Part shown: piece after piece, positions 52,032-60,362 of the stretch
Layout: each line of letters opens with the position of its first letter
Numbering within the stretch: position 1 is the stretch's first letter
Source: Mesobacterium_A sp034670065
GTDB lineage: Bacteria > Pseudomonadota > Alphaproteobacteria > Rhodobacterales > Rhodobacteraceae
Assembly: GCA_034670065.1 (NCBI GenBank)
Contig: JAXMOG010000004.1
Span: forward strand, 186,001-250,000
Length of the DNA: 64,000 nucleotides
Reading direction: 5' to 3'
The notes under the pieces: generated by a model
Told to the model about the DNA's origin: nothing
The model's database searches: none
The model's input: the letters and a program-made list of their open reading frames with translations, nothing else
Made by a program: the position numbers and the translations under genes

Positions 52032-52041
52032 GGCGATCCCT

Positions 52042-52072
52042 TGGACAAAACGGCGACCGGCCGTTTTGTCCA
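52042..52072 (+). terminator. 12-base stem-loop after the amino-acid binding-protein gene
   Basis: Perfect TGGACAAAACGG/CCGTTTTGTCCA with a 7-base loop, ten bases after the stop. No U-run, but it precedes a stronger terminator by 40 bases. It may stabilise the binding-protein mRNA. Confidence 0.6.
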
Positions 52073-52115
52073 CTTAGCCCGCGTTCGCAAAACAACGTAG
52101 GTGCAAATTACATAG

Positions 52116-52146
52116 GTCCGGCCCGAGAAATCAGGCCGGACTTTTT
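52116..52146 (+). terminator. Rho-independent terminator
   Basis: GTCCGGCC, ten-base loop, GGCCGGAC followed by TTTTT. This classic hairpin with U-run ends the amino-acid ABC operon and separates it from the LysR gene. Confidence 0.85.
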
Positions 52147-52202
52147 ACTTTCAGGCCAGCCTCCCCCTCGATCACCTCGACGAGCATTGAACCGCATAGA
52201 GC

Positions 52203-53246
52203 ATGGGCAGCGCCCCAATCTGCCTGGTTTACCCAGTCCGGTTTTCACACCGGACAAACTGTGACATCCTGCAAAAGCAAGAATGGGGAGAGCAGGCAAT
52301 TTCTGGTAGTGAATTCAAAAAGGCGATTACGCTCCGCCACTTACGGGTGATTGCAGCCTTGGCCGACTTGAAACTGGTCGCACGCGTTTCCGAAGCGCTG
52401 AACGTGACCCAACCCGCCGTTTCAAAACAGATTGCGGAACTGGAAAAGATTGTCGGCGTTCCTGTTGTGACCCGCAACAGAAACAGGCTGTACCTCACCC
52501 CGATAGGCAGTCGACTTGCAGACCATGCCAAACAAACTTTGGGGCAACTGGACCGCGCAGCCTTTGACATCGAAGCAATGGCCAGCGGCGTTTCTGGGTC
52601 CGTATCGGTTGGTGTCGTTAGCTCTGTCGCACCAACCGTCTTACCCGGCACCATCGCCCTGTTCAAACGCAGCACTCCACAGGCAAATGTCTCTGTCTCC
52701 GAAGGCCACTTTATTGAGCTGTTCCCGCTGCTGGAAGCCGGGGTCCATGACCTGCTGATAGCCCGGATTTGGCAACCACAGGAACTGCCGGGCATCGAAC
52801 AAATGGCCCTGTATTCAGAGCCAATCGTTGTCGTGGCCGGGCGCAACCATCCGCTGGTCAAAAAAGAAAACTTGCAATGGCCCGATGTTGCTGAATTCCC
52901 TTGGCTTTTACCGCAAGCCAATTCAGTGGCGCGCCGCGCAGTGGATGCGCTTTTTGCGGCCAACGGCATGACCCCGCCCAGTGATACAATCGCATCGCTG
53001 TCCTTGGCGTTGAACCTGGAACTGCTCCGTGTGATGCCCGCCTTGGGTCTCATGCCGCAGCGCCTTGCCCAAACCCAAGCGGCACGGGGCGAGATTGCTA
53101 CGCTTCCGCTCGACACCCGCGGGCTATTATCGGAGGCGCGCTGCTACTGGCGCGAAGATCAAATCAACCAGAATGGCACCCTGTCCTTGTTCCTGAAGTG
53201 TCTCGAGAAAACGACAGACGATCTGACAACCATTCCATTTGGTTAA
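52203..53246 (+). CDS. LysR-family transcriptional regulator
   Basis: A 347-residue LysR-type regulator. The HTH is at about 43-75 (AITLRHLRVIAALADLKL, then VTQPAVSKQIAELEKIVG). The usual start lies a few residues before this, but the only conventional in-frame start is ATG 52203, so the first 40 residues may be absent from the real protein (for example if a non-canonical start is used). It precedes the amidase and TRAP genes and probably controls them or the upstream ABC genes. The end is followed by a T-run (TTTTTTT at about 53259). Confidence 0.82.
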   Translation: MGSAPICLVYPVRFSHRTNCDILQKQEWGEQAISGSEFKKAITLRHLRVIAALADLKLVARVSEALNVTQPAVSKQIAELEKIVGVPVVTRNRNRLYLTPIGSRLADHAKQTLGQLDRAAFDIEAMASGVSGSVSVGVVSSVAPTVLPGTIALFKRSTPQANVSVSEGHFIELFPLLEAGVHDLLIARIWQPQELPGIEQMALYSEPIVVVAGRNHPLVKKENLQWPDVAEFPWLLPQANSVARRAVDALFAANGMTPPSDTIASLSLALNLELLRVMPALGLMPQRLAQTQAARGEIATLPLDTRGLLSEARCYWREDQINQNGTLSLFLKCLEKTTDDLTTIPFG

Positions 53247-53325
53247 GGTTTGCTGCCTTTTTTTCACTATTACCGCCCGAACAATTACCTTACCTTAACC
53301 CAACACAAAGTTTGGGAGGACTTCG

Positions 53326-53367
53326 GTGTTAGTTCTATACATCATTGATTACCGGGTGACCCGTTGA
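53326..53367 (+). CDS. Possible 13-codon leader peptide overlapping the amidase start
   Basis: GTG start five bases after GGGAGGA encodes MLVLYIIDYRVTR; its TGA (53365-53367) overlaps the amidase TTG start (53364-53366). Such a layout would couple the amidase's weak start to leader translation. It is hydrophobic and too short to assign a function. A chance frame is possible. Confidence 0.35.
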   Translation: MLVLYIIDYRVTR

Positions 53368-54893
53368 ACAGCGCCGCATTGACTGCGCTTTCTGCCTGTG
53401 AGGTTCTAACCGCCTTCCAGTACAAGACGCTGACGCCAAGTGAATATTTGGCGGCCTGTCTTGAACAGATCTCGCGCTTCAACCCCAAGATCAATGCTTT
53501 GACCGCGATGGATACTGAAAGAGCCGTTTCAGAAGCATCGCAAGCAACGCTTCGCTGGCGTGCAGGCACCCCGAAAGGGCCGCTTGACGGTTTGCCTATT
53601 GGCGTCAAAGACCTGCAAAACACCAAAGGATTGCTGACCACGCACGGCAGCATCCGTGGCCGTGGCACCGTTCCCGATGAAGATATGCCAATGGTGGCGC
53701 AACTGCGTGCCGCCGGCGCGATCATCCTGGCCAAGACGAACGTGCCCGAGTTGGGCGCAGGCGGGAACAGCCGTAACCCGGTTTGGGGGGCAACGGGCAA
53801 CCCGTTTAACGCAAGCTTGATTGCAGGCGGCTCCTCTGGCGGATCGGCGGCGGCCTTATCGGCAAACCTTTTGCCCTTGTGCACCGGTTCGGACACAGGT
53901 GGCTCGCTGCGCCTGCCCGCAGCGTTGTGCGGAATCGTGGGCTATCGCCCATCCGTCGATGTAATTGCCCACCCCACCCGGCCATTGGGCTGGTCTGGCA
54001 TTTCTGTGCTGGGCCCCATGGCGCGCACGGTGGATGATCTGGCCCTGATGCTGAACGTCTGTCACGGGTACGATCCTGATGACCCATTGTCATCCCCTGC
54101 CGCGCCGGACCGATTTGCAGCCTTGCCCGAAATCGCGCTGAAAGACCTTCGCGTTGGATATAACGAAGACTTTGGCGGCGCGCCTGTGGATCAGAACATC
54201 CGCGAAACCTTCCGGTCGCGAATTGAACAGCTCAGCCCCCATGTCAAAGAATGCCGCCCGGCAGACCTGAACCTGGGCGAAATGGACCGTGTATTTGATA
54301 TTCTGCGCGCCGAGAGTTTTGTTGCGGCCTTTGCCACACCAATCAAGGATGATCCCGAAGCGTTCGGGTCCCATATCGCAACAAACGTCGCGCTGGGTGA
54401 ATCCCTAAGCTTGGAAGATCGGGCTTGGGCGCACGCGGAACAAACGCGGATATTGCGCAAATTCAATGCGTTGATGTGCGAATTTGATGTGATACTTCTG
54501 CCAACCGTACCCGTATCCCCTTTCCCATGGACGCAAAGCCATGCTGAAGAGATCGATGGCGAAACAATGGATATCTACTACCGCTGGTTGGCGCTGACAT
54601 ATCGCGGTTCGCTGACAGGTGCCCCGTCGATCACTGTCCCTTGTGGCTCAGACCCGCTTGGCATGCCCTTTGGACTTCAGATGCTTGGGCCCAACCGTGG
54701 TGACGACGGATTACTGGGCGCAGCCAAGGCTTTTGAGGCCCTGTTTGCTTCCCACCCCGAAACGGCACGCCCCGTGGCGGATATGGTTAATCTTGTACCC
54801 TCGGCAGTGGATTTGCGGTCTATCGTGACACATCCACCGATTTTGAACAGCAACCTGGACGCTGACACGCCCACAATTCGAACGGCGGTTTAA
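53364..54893 (+). CDS. Amidase-signature amidase
   Basis: A 509-residue amidase, beginning at TTG 53364 (or a later start). The triad Lys is in LPIGVKDLQNTKG (near residue 83), and Ser residues lie in AGGSSGGSAAALSAN and TGSDTGGSLRLPA (near 155-180). The C-terminal part is conserved (PSITVPCGSDPLGMPFGLQM). It lies four bases before the TRAP large permease gene and after the LysR gene, so it may hydrolyse the compound imported by that TRAP system. Confidence 0.88.
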   Translation: MNSAALTALSACEVLTAFQYKTLTPSEYLAACLEQISRFNPKINALTAMDTERAVSEASQATLRWRAGTPKGPLDGLPIGVKDLQNTKGLLTTHGSIRGRGTVPDEDMPMVAQLRAAGAIILAKTNVPELGAGGNSRNPVWGATGNPFNASLIAGGSSGGSAAALSANLLPLCTGSDTGGSLRLPAALCGIVGYRPSVDVIAHPTRPLGWSGISVLGPMARTVDDLALMLNVCHGYDPDDPLSSPAAPDRFAALPEIALKDLRVGYNEDFGGAPVDQNIRETFRSRIEQLSPHVKECRPADLNLGEMDRVFDILRAESFVAAFATPIKDDPEAFGSHIATNVALGESLSLEDRAWAHAEQTRILRKFNALMCEFDVILLPTVPVSPFPWTQSHAEEIDGETMDIYYRWLALTYRGSLTGAPSITVPCGSDPLGMPFGLQMLGPNRGDDGLLGAAKAFEALFASHPETARPVADMVNLVPSAVDLRSIVTHPPILNSNLDADTPTIRTAV

Positions 54894-54897
54894 CACC

Positions 54898-56181
54898 ATG
54901 TGGTTTATACCCATCATCTTTATCATCCTGCTGATCAGTGGCACCGCTTTTGCCTATCTGATGGGGGCTGTTTCGGTACTGACTTTCATCGCAGTGGATA
55001 AAACACAGTTTTTGTCCATCTTGCCTCAGCGTATTTTTGCGCAGCTGGATGTCTTCGCCTTTATGGCCATGCCGCTGTTCATTCTGACGGCCGAAATCAT
55101 GAGCCGCGCAGGCGTAACACGCAGTCTGATCGATTTTGCCATGTCTATGGTTGGCCGTTTTCGCGGCGGACTGGGGCATGTGAACATCCTGACCAGCGTC
55201 TTCTTTGCAGGCATCTCCGGTTCTGCCATCGCAGACAGTGCTGCCCTGTCACGAACATTCGTGCCGGAAATGAAAGCACGCGGGTACGATCCCTATTACG
55301 CAGGCGCAATCACGGCTGCATCTTCAATGATCGGTCCGATCATTCCGCCATCGATCATCATGATCATCTACGGTGGATTGACCGGAGCTTCGGTTGCGGC
55401 GCTGTTCATCGCTGGGGTGATCCCTGGGCTGTTGCTGGCGGCGAGTCTGATGTTGCTGAACGCGATAATCGCTGCGGTTAAGGGCCACCCTGGTGGAAAA
55501 TCCGACGATCTGCCAAAGTTCATTCCCAGCCTGTTGAACGCGGCCCCTGCCCTGTGCCTGCCTGTGATCATCCTTGGCTCACTGGTATTTGGTTTGGCCA
55601 CCCCGACCGAAGGGTCTGCGATTGCCGTCCTGTTCGCACTGTTGGCCGGACAATTCTACAAGGGCCTCAACTGGCGCATGATCTTTGACGCGGTTGAAGC
55701 CACCGCAAAAATGACCGGCACAATCTTTATCATCCTCGCCGCGATTTCCGTGCTTGGCTATCTGGCAGGTCAGCTTGGCTGGTCTCAGGGCTTGGCCAAC
55801 TGGGTCGAATCCTTCGGGCTGACAGGAACCAAGTACCTGTTCTTCCTTGTCGGCATCTTTCTGATCGCAGGCATGTTCATGGATACGCCTGTCGCACTGA
55901 CGCTGCTCATCCCGCTATTTGCGCCCCAAGCGCTGGAGCAAGGGATCAGCCCGATCCAGCTGGGCATCGTGTTGTGCTTTAACCTGTGTGTAGGACTGAT
56001 CACACCGCCACTGGGCAAGTGCCTGGTCGTTGTATCGGCTCTGACATCACTGAACTACTGGCGGCTGGCCTATGCCGTACTGCCATTCATCGTCGTCCAG
56101 GTGCTTTTGTTGCTGGCATTGGTCTATTGGCCCGCGCTCAGCCTCACACTACCGCGCCTGTTCGGATTTTCTGTCAACTAG
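54898..56181 (+). CDS. TRAP transporter large permease (DctM)
   Basis: A 427-residue DctM permease with 11-12 helices. Conserved segments are FAFMAMPLFILTAEIMSRAG, SGSAIADSAALSRTFVPEMK, GPIIPPSIIMIIYGGLTGAS and GLITPPLGKCLVVVSAL. Here the large subunit comes first, then the binding protein, then the small subunit (M-P-Q), the reverse of the usual order. It follows the amidase stop by four bases. Confidence 0.92.
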   Translation: MWFIPIIFIILLISGTAFAYLMGAVSVLTFIAVDKTQFLSILPQRIFAQLDVFAFMAMPLFILTAEIMSRAGVTRSLIDFAMSMVGRFRGGLGHVNILTSVFFAGISGSAIADSAALSRTFVPEMKARGYDPYYAGAITAASSMIGPIIPPSIIMIIYGGLTGASVAALFIAGVIPGLLLAASLMLLNAIIAAVKGHPGGKSDDLPKFIPSLLNAAPALCLPVIILGSLVFGLATPTEGSAIAVLFALLAGQFYKGLNWRMIFDAVEATAKMTGTIFIILAAISVLGYLAGQLGWSQGLANWVESFGLTGTKYLFFLVGIFLIAGMFMDTPVALTLLIPLFAPQALEQGISPIQLGIVLCFNLCVGLITPPLGKCLVVVSALTSLNYWRLAYAVLPFIVVQVLLLLALVYWPALSLTLPRLFGFSVN

Positions 56182-56204
56182 ACATTCATAGAGGGAGGAA
56201 ACTC

Positions 56205-57179
56205 ATGAAACTTAAGTCACTCACACTGGTCGCCTTGCTGGCAATGGCCTCTTCCGTATCCGCCGAGGTCAAAATTGCCCTCGACGGCAAACCGGACCTG
56301 GTTCAATCAGGTTCCTATAACTGGGCGCACGCCTTTGGCAACGCGCTGACAGCCGGTGGCATGGAAGTACGTGAAATGCCACGTGGTTCCGTCGGCAACG
56401 AAGCCGAGAAATTCGACCAGATTTCGACCGGTCTGCTGGAAGTATCCCTGTCGGATGTCCGCGCAGTTGCGCAGGTTGATCCGTTCATCTACGGCGTTCG
56501 TCTGCCTTATATCTTTGACGATGCCGCACACATGGACCGCGCCCTGGAAGCAGGTAAAGTCTTTGATAAGATCAACGAGAACCTGGCAGCTCAAGATGCT
56601 ATGGTTGTCGCGCTGGTTCCAATTGGCCCATCGTCCGGCATCATCACCACGACCCAAGCGGTTCGTACGCCTGCCGATATGGCAGACCTGCGCATGCGCG
56701 CGTTGGATGACGCACAGATCGCTATGTATACCGCCTGGGGTTCCAGCGGAACAATCGTTCCTTGGGGCGAAGTACCTGCTGGCCTGCAAACCGGCGTCAT
56801 TGATGGTTACCTGAACTCGCCATTCGTGCCTGTGATGTTCGGCCAGACCGACTTCATCCGGAACTTCTCGGATGCGGGTGTTATCATCCCGATGCGCGCC
56901 ATCATCTTTTCCAAAATGTGGTACGATGGTCTGAGCGACGCAGAACGCGAAACTGTGGATGCCGCAGTGGCAACAGCCGATGCAGCAAACCGCGAGTGGC
57001 TGGCCAAAGCGTCTGAATCCGGTTTGACCGCACTTGAAGAAAAAGGCGTTACCGTTCAGCGCTTGAGCGCCGAAGAACGCGCTGTCTTCCGTGAAGCATC
57101 CAAGCCAGTTTACGACTCCGGCCTGATGCCTGCCGAGGATGTTAAGTTCTGGACAGAATTGTCCGACGGCAACCGCTAA
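56205..57179 (+). CDS. TRAP transporter substrate-binding protein (DctP)
   Basis: A 324-residue periplasmic protein with signal peptide KLKSLTLVALLAMASSVSA (residues 2-20). DctP-family segments include DLRMRALDDAQIAMYTAWGS (ligand-contact Arg), VPAGLQTGVIDGYLNSP and NFSDAGVIIPMRAIIFSKM. The start at 56205 follows GGGAGGAAA with good spacing. It lies 23 bases after the large permease. It captures the compound destined for the amidase, by inference. Confidence 0.9.
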   Translation: MKLKSLTLVALLAMASSVSAEVKIALDGKPDLVQSGSYNWAHAFGNALTAGGMEVREMPRGSVGNEAEKFDQISTGLLEVSLSDVRAVAQVDPFIYGVRLPYIFDDAAHMDRALEAGKVFDKINENLAAQDAMVVALVPIGPSSGIITTTQAVRTPADMADLRMRALDDAQIAMYTAWGSSGTIVPWGEVPAGLQTGVIDGYLNSPFVPVMFGQTDFIRNFSDAGVIIPMRAIIFSKMWYDGLSDAERETVDAAVATADAANREWLAKASESGLTALEEKGVTVQRLSAEERAVFREASKPVYDSGLMPAEDVKFWTELSDGNR

Positions 57180-57188
57180 TACCCGATT

Positions 57189-57212
57189 GGTGGGCCGCCT
57201 AGGTGGCCCACC
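57189..57212 (+). promoter_or_regulatory. Stem-loop after the TRAP binding-protein gene
   Basis: GGTGGGCC and GGCCCACC (8-base perfect arms) around GCCTAGGT, ten bases after the stop. With the hairpins at 17948, 32717 and 52042 it forms a repeated pattern. Confidence 0.6.
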
Positions 57213-57236
57213 TACTCACAAAACGGACATCGCAAA

Positions 57237-57764
57237 ATGCGCAATTTCATCCTCGCGACAAGTAATAACATTCATAAGTTCACGCGGCGTGTGGCAGTCT
57301 TTGCCGTTTGTTTGATGTTTTTGACAGTCATGACCCAAATCATCGCTCGCTACGTGTTTTCTTCGCCACCAGTGTGGACCGAAGACGTTGCGCGCTACGC
57401 AATGGTCTGGACTGGATTGCTGGGCGCCACACTGTCCTTCAAGACGCACTCTGATGCGGTTTTGATGCAGAGTGTCTTTCCCAATCGCCCAAGTTTTCTG
57501 GGCTTTTGCGCCGAAGCCATTCAAAGCGCGGCGATTTTGATCTTTGTTCTGCCTGTGGTCTATTTCTGCTTTGTTGGACTGCGTGGCGGGTTTGCAAAAG
57601 GTTATCTGGCACGCCAAGCCGGTTTGACAGCAGATACGCTGGGCATTCCGATGGTATGGGTGTCGGTATCGGTTCCCCTGGCCATGATCATCATTCTGGT
57701 GCACCTCGCAGCGCGATGGGCTGGCGATACAACCGAAGAGGTCGCAGGATCTCAACTGGACTAA
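57237..57764 (+). CDS. TRAP transporter small permease (DctQ)
   Basis: A 175-residue DctQ subunit with four helices (first about 20-40, FAVCLMFLTVMTQIIARYVF). Conserved PPVWTEDVARYAMVWTGLLG follows. It ends the amidase-TRAP operon; a strong hairpin lies nine bases after the stop. Confidence 0.9.
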   Translation: MRNFILATSNNIHKFTRRVAVFAVCLMFLTVMTQIIARYVFSSPPVWTEDVARYAMVWTGLLGATLSFKTHSDAVLMQSVFPNRPSFLGFCAEAIQSAAILIFVLPVVYFCFVGLRGGFAKGYLARQAGLTADTLGIPMVWVSVSVPLAMIIILVHLAARWAGDTTEEVAGSQLD

Positions 57765-57772
57765 AACCAAAC

Positions 57773-57799
57773 AAACCCAGCGAATACCTCGCTGGGTTT
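57773..57799. terminator. Bidirectional terminator between convergent operons
   Basis: Perfect AAACCCAGCGA/TCGCTGGGTTT (11 bases) around ATACC. It lies after the TRAP small permease (plus) and near the end of the HpaI gene (minus). On the minus strand a T-rich tract follows, so it may end both transcripts. Confidence 0.75.
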
Positions 57800-57908
57800 G
57801 GTTCAAGATAAGTATCCCTAAACAAGACGGATTGTCAGTCAGAGATCAATCTTAGAGCGATGCGCAGTTGCGCGCCGCCACAGGGGCCACAGCAGCGCCT
57901 CGCTGCGA

Positions 57909-58670
57909 TTAACCAAAGTTCGACAGCAGACCGCGCAGACCGCTGTTCAGAACCCCAACATCCGACCCAATTGCCAAAAACTCGACGCCCATCTTGCGAT
58001 AGGATTGCGCCAGCGCCTGATCACTGGTCAGGATGCCCGCCGCTTTGCCCGCCGCCCGAATACGGGTCAGGACATCGCGCACAACTGCTTGCACCTCTTC
58101 GGCCCCTGGTTGCCCCAGATAGCCCATGTCTGCCGCCAAATCGGCTGGGCCGACAAAGACACCATCAACACCGTCAACTGCCAGGATATCGTCCAACGCA
58201 GCGACCCCTGCCGCGCTTTCAACCTGCAACAGCAGGCATGTCTCATCATTGGCGGTTTGCAGGTAATCCGGGATCGCGTTGTACGCGGACGCGCGCGCCA
58301 GCGCCGCGCCAACACCGCGCACACCGACAGGCGGGTATTTCATCGACCGCACAGCCTCGACTGCCTGATCACCTGTTTCGATCATCGGAACAAGAATGGT
58401 CTGCGCCCCAATATCCAGCATCTGCTTGATCCCGGCGCGATTGTCATCACGGGTCCGAACAACAGGCTGACTTTGGTTTCCGATAGCGCGCAGTTGATCC
58501 AAAATGGTGCGCAGCTCGTTGGGGCCATGCTCACCATCAATCACCAGCCAATCAAACCCGGCTTGGGCACATAGTTCTGCGGCGGATGCATCCCCCAAAC
58601 CCAACCAAAGGCCGATTTGCGTGTCGCCGCTTTTCAGGCGGGCTTTAAACGTATTCTTTGGTGCTGGCAT
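57909..58670 (-). CDS. hpaI: 4-hydroxy-2-oxoheptanedioate aldolase (HpaI)
   Basis: A 253-residue HpcH/HpaI class II aldolase, splitting 4-hydroxy-2-oxoheptanedioate to pyruvate and succinate semialdehyde. Catalytic residues lie in FDWLVIDGEHGPN (His), VVRTRDDN (Arg), CLLLQVESAAGVAAL (metal Glu) and VFVGPADLAADMG (metal Asp). It is the last gene of the homoprotocatechuate operon, seven bases after the hydratase. Succinate semialdehyde is then used by the dehydrogenase at 60363. Confidence 0.9.
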   Translation of the reverse strand: MPAPKNTFKARLKSGDTQIGLWLGLGDASAAELCAQAGFDWLVIDGEHGPNELRTILDQLRAIGNQSQPVVRTRDDNRAGIKQMLDIGAQTILVPMIETGDQAVEAVRSMKYPPVGVRGVGAALARASAYNAIPDYLQTANDETCLLLQVESAAGVAALDDILAVDGVDGVFVGPADLAADMGYLGQPGAEEVQAVVRDVLTRIRAAGKAAGILTSDQALAQSYRKMGVEFLAIGSDVGVLNSGLRGLLSNFG

Positions 58671-58677
58671 CAGATCC

Positions 58678-59478
58678 TCACTCGAAATTCACAGAAACCT
58701 GGCCAAACGGGCCATAGTCGGCCTCTATCCGTGTGCCAGAAGGACATTCTATCGGGGCCACGAACGACCCCGCCAATACAACCTGACCGGCTTCAATCCG
58801 TTGACCGTATTGCTGCATACGTTCTGCCAACCAGACGATACCCATCACGGGGTCATTCAAGACTGCAGCCCCCAATCCGGTGGCCACAACCTCATCATTC
58901 TTTTGCAGAATGGCCCCCACCCAACGCAAATCAAAAGCGTCAGGCGCGTGATGTTGCTGGCCAAGAACAATGCCGCCATTCGCTGCATTGTCTGAAACCG
59001 TATCGAAAATCTTACGCGAAGCGCCGGTCGCTGGATCGGAACGCAAAATGCGCGTATCGAGGATTTCGATCGCCGGGGCCACAAAATCAGTGGCTTCCAA
59101 CACCTGCTCACGGGTGACTTTACCATCCAGCGGTGCCTTCATCACAAAGGCAATTTCCGCTTCGATCCGGGGCTGGATAAACCGATCCGCCGGAATAGTG
59201 GTGCCATCGGCAAAGTCCATATCGTCATAGATCACGCCACTGTCGGGTGTTGTAATACCCAACGCATCTTGCATGACCTTTGAAGTCAGACCGATCTTCC
59301 ATCCAATAACCGTACGGCCCGCAGCAAGCTTTTGCACCATTTGGGCGGACTGAATCGCATAGGCATCGTCAAGCGTCATGTCGGGGTAAAGCAAAGACAA
59401 CAGCCCAATCTGGTGACGGTTTTCCTCCGCCTCCAGAAGCGAGGCTGCTGCAATATCAATATCCGACTGAGACAGCAT
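58678..59478 (-). CDS. hpaH: 2-oxo-hepta-3-ene-1,7-dioate hydratase (HpaH)
   Basis: A 266-residue FAH-fold hydratase, the E. coli HpaH size (267). Segments IGWKIGLTSKVMQDALGI, RIEAEIAFVMKAPL and GVVSDNAANGG-like FDTVSDNAANGGIVLGQ fit the hydratase/decarboxylase group; acids EAEIA and EILD bind metal. The ATG is at 59478, overlapping the previous stop (TGATG); a GTG one codon earlier is possible. It adds water to the ring-opened diacid, giving the HpaI substrate. Confidence 0.9.
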   Translation of the reverse strand: MLSQSDIDIAAASLLEAEENRHQIGLLSLLYPDMTLDDAYAIQSAQMVQKLAAGRTVIGWKIGLTSKVMQDALGITTPDSGVIYDDMDFADGTTIPADRFIQPRIEAEIAFVMKAPLDGKVTREQVLEATDFVAPAIEILDTRILRSDPATGASRKIFDTVSDNAANGGIVLGQQHHAPDAFDLRWVGAILQKNDEVVATGLGAAVLNDPVMGIVWLAERMQQYGQRIEAGQVVLAGSFVAPIECPSGTRIEADYGPFGQVSVNFE

Positions 59479-60350
59479 CACTCGTCCTCCACGCCGCTGC
59501 GCAGAATGCCAATGCCTTCGGCCTCAACTTCGATCACATCACCCGGTTTCAGCCAGATTGGCGGATCAAACCGCGCCCCTGCACCGGTGGGCGTACCGCA
59601 AACAATCACATCGCCCGGCACCAAGGTGCAGAAGGTCGACACGTAGTTCACGATATAGCGGAAGTCATACATCATCCGGCCAGTCTGGTCTTGCTGGCGC
59701 ACTTCGCCGTTGACGCGGGTTTCCAGTTTGATGTCGTCCAATTGCTCGGCCGAGCGCATGGGAACCAGCCAAGGGCCAATAGCGCCTGTCTTGTCCCAGT
59801 TTTTGCCCTGCGTCACGTTGAACTTGGCATGACGAACCCAATCGCGGATCGTGCCTTCGTTACACAAGGTCAGCGCCGCGATATGGTCATAGGCATCTTC
59901 GCGCGCAATGCGGCGACCGCCCTTGCCGATCACAATGGTCACTTCGCCTTCGTAATCCAGCTGTTCGCTTTCAGGCGGGCGTACGATATTTTCGCCATGC
60001 CCAACGAACGACCGCGGAAAGCGGATGAACATCGAAGGTTTGGATGGGGCCGCTTGGCCGTCTTTGTACTCGGCATTGCGATCAGGGAAGTTGACGCCAA
60101 TACAGATCAGCTTTTCAGGCCGTGCGATGGGGATCAGATAGGTGACATCCTCTTCGCGATATGTCGGTGCGCGCCCTTCGGCGGCGGCGATCACCTCTTC
60201 CAGTGCGCCAGCTTCGACCACCGCTTGCAGGGTGCCAAAACGGGAGCCGTATTCAGGCGTCATGTCGATGATACCGTCGTCCGTGACAACGCCATAACGA
60301 TCAGCGCCATTGGCATGAAACGCCGCGATGCGGGCAGGAATATTGGTCAT
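59478..60350 (-). CDS. FAH-family hydrolase/isomerase (HpaG-like, single domain)
   Basis: A 290-residue fumarylacetoacetase-fold protein. Conserved segments are ICIGVNFPDRNAEY, QLDYEGEVTIVIGKGG (metal-binding acids), TLCNEGTIRDWVRHAK and IVCGTPTGAGARF. E. coli HpaG is about 429 residues with two FAH domains (decarboxylase and isomerase); here only one is present. Ureidoglycolate-lyase-like relatives exist, but the operon supports the 5-carboxy-2-oxohept-3-ene-dioate decarboxylase or isomerase step. Confidence 0.8.
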   Translation of the reverse strand: MTNIPARIAAFHANGADRYGVVTDDGIIDMTPEYGSRFGTLQAVVEAGALEEVIAAAEGRAPTYREEDVTYLIPIARPEKLICIGVNFPDRNAEYKDGQAAPSKPSMFIRFPRSFVGHGENIVRPPESEQLDYEGEVTIVIGKGGRRIAREDAYDHIAALTLCNEGTIRDWVRHAKFNVTQGKNWDKTGAIGPWLVPMRSAEQLDDIKLETRVNGEVRQQDQTGRMMYDFRYIVNYVSTFCTLVPGDVIVCGTPTGAGARFDPPIWLKPGDVIEVEAEGIGILRSGVEDE

Positions 60351-60362
60351 TGTCCAGTGTCC

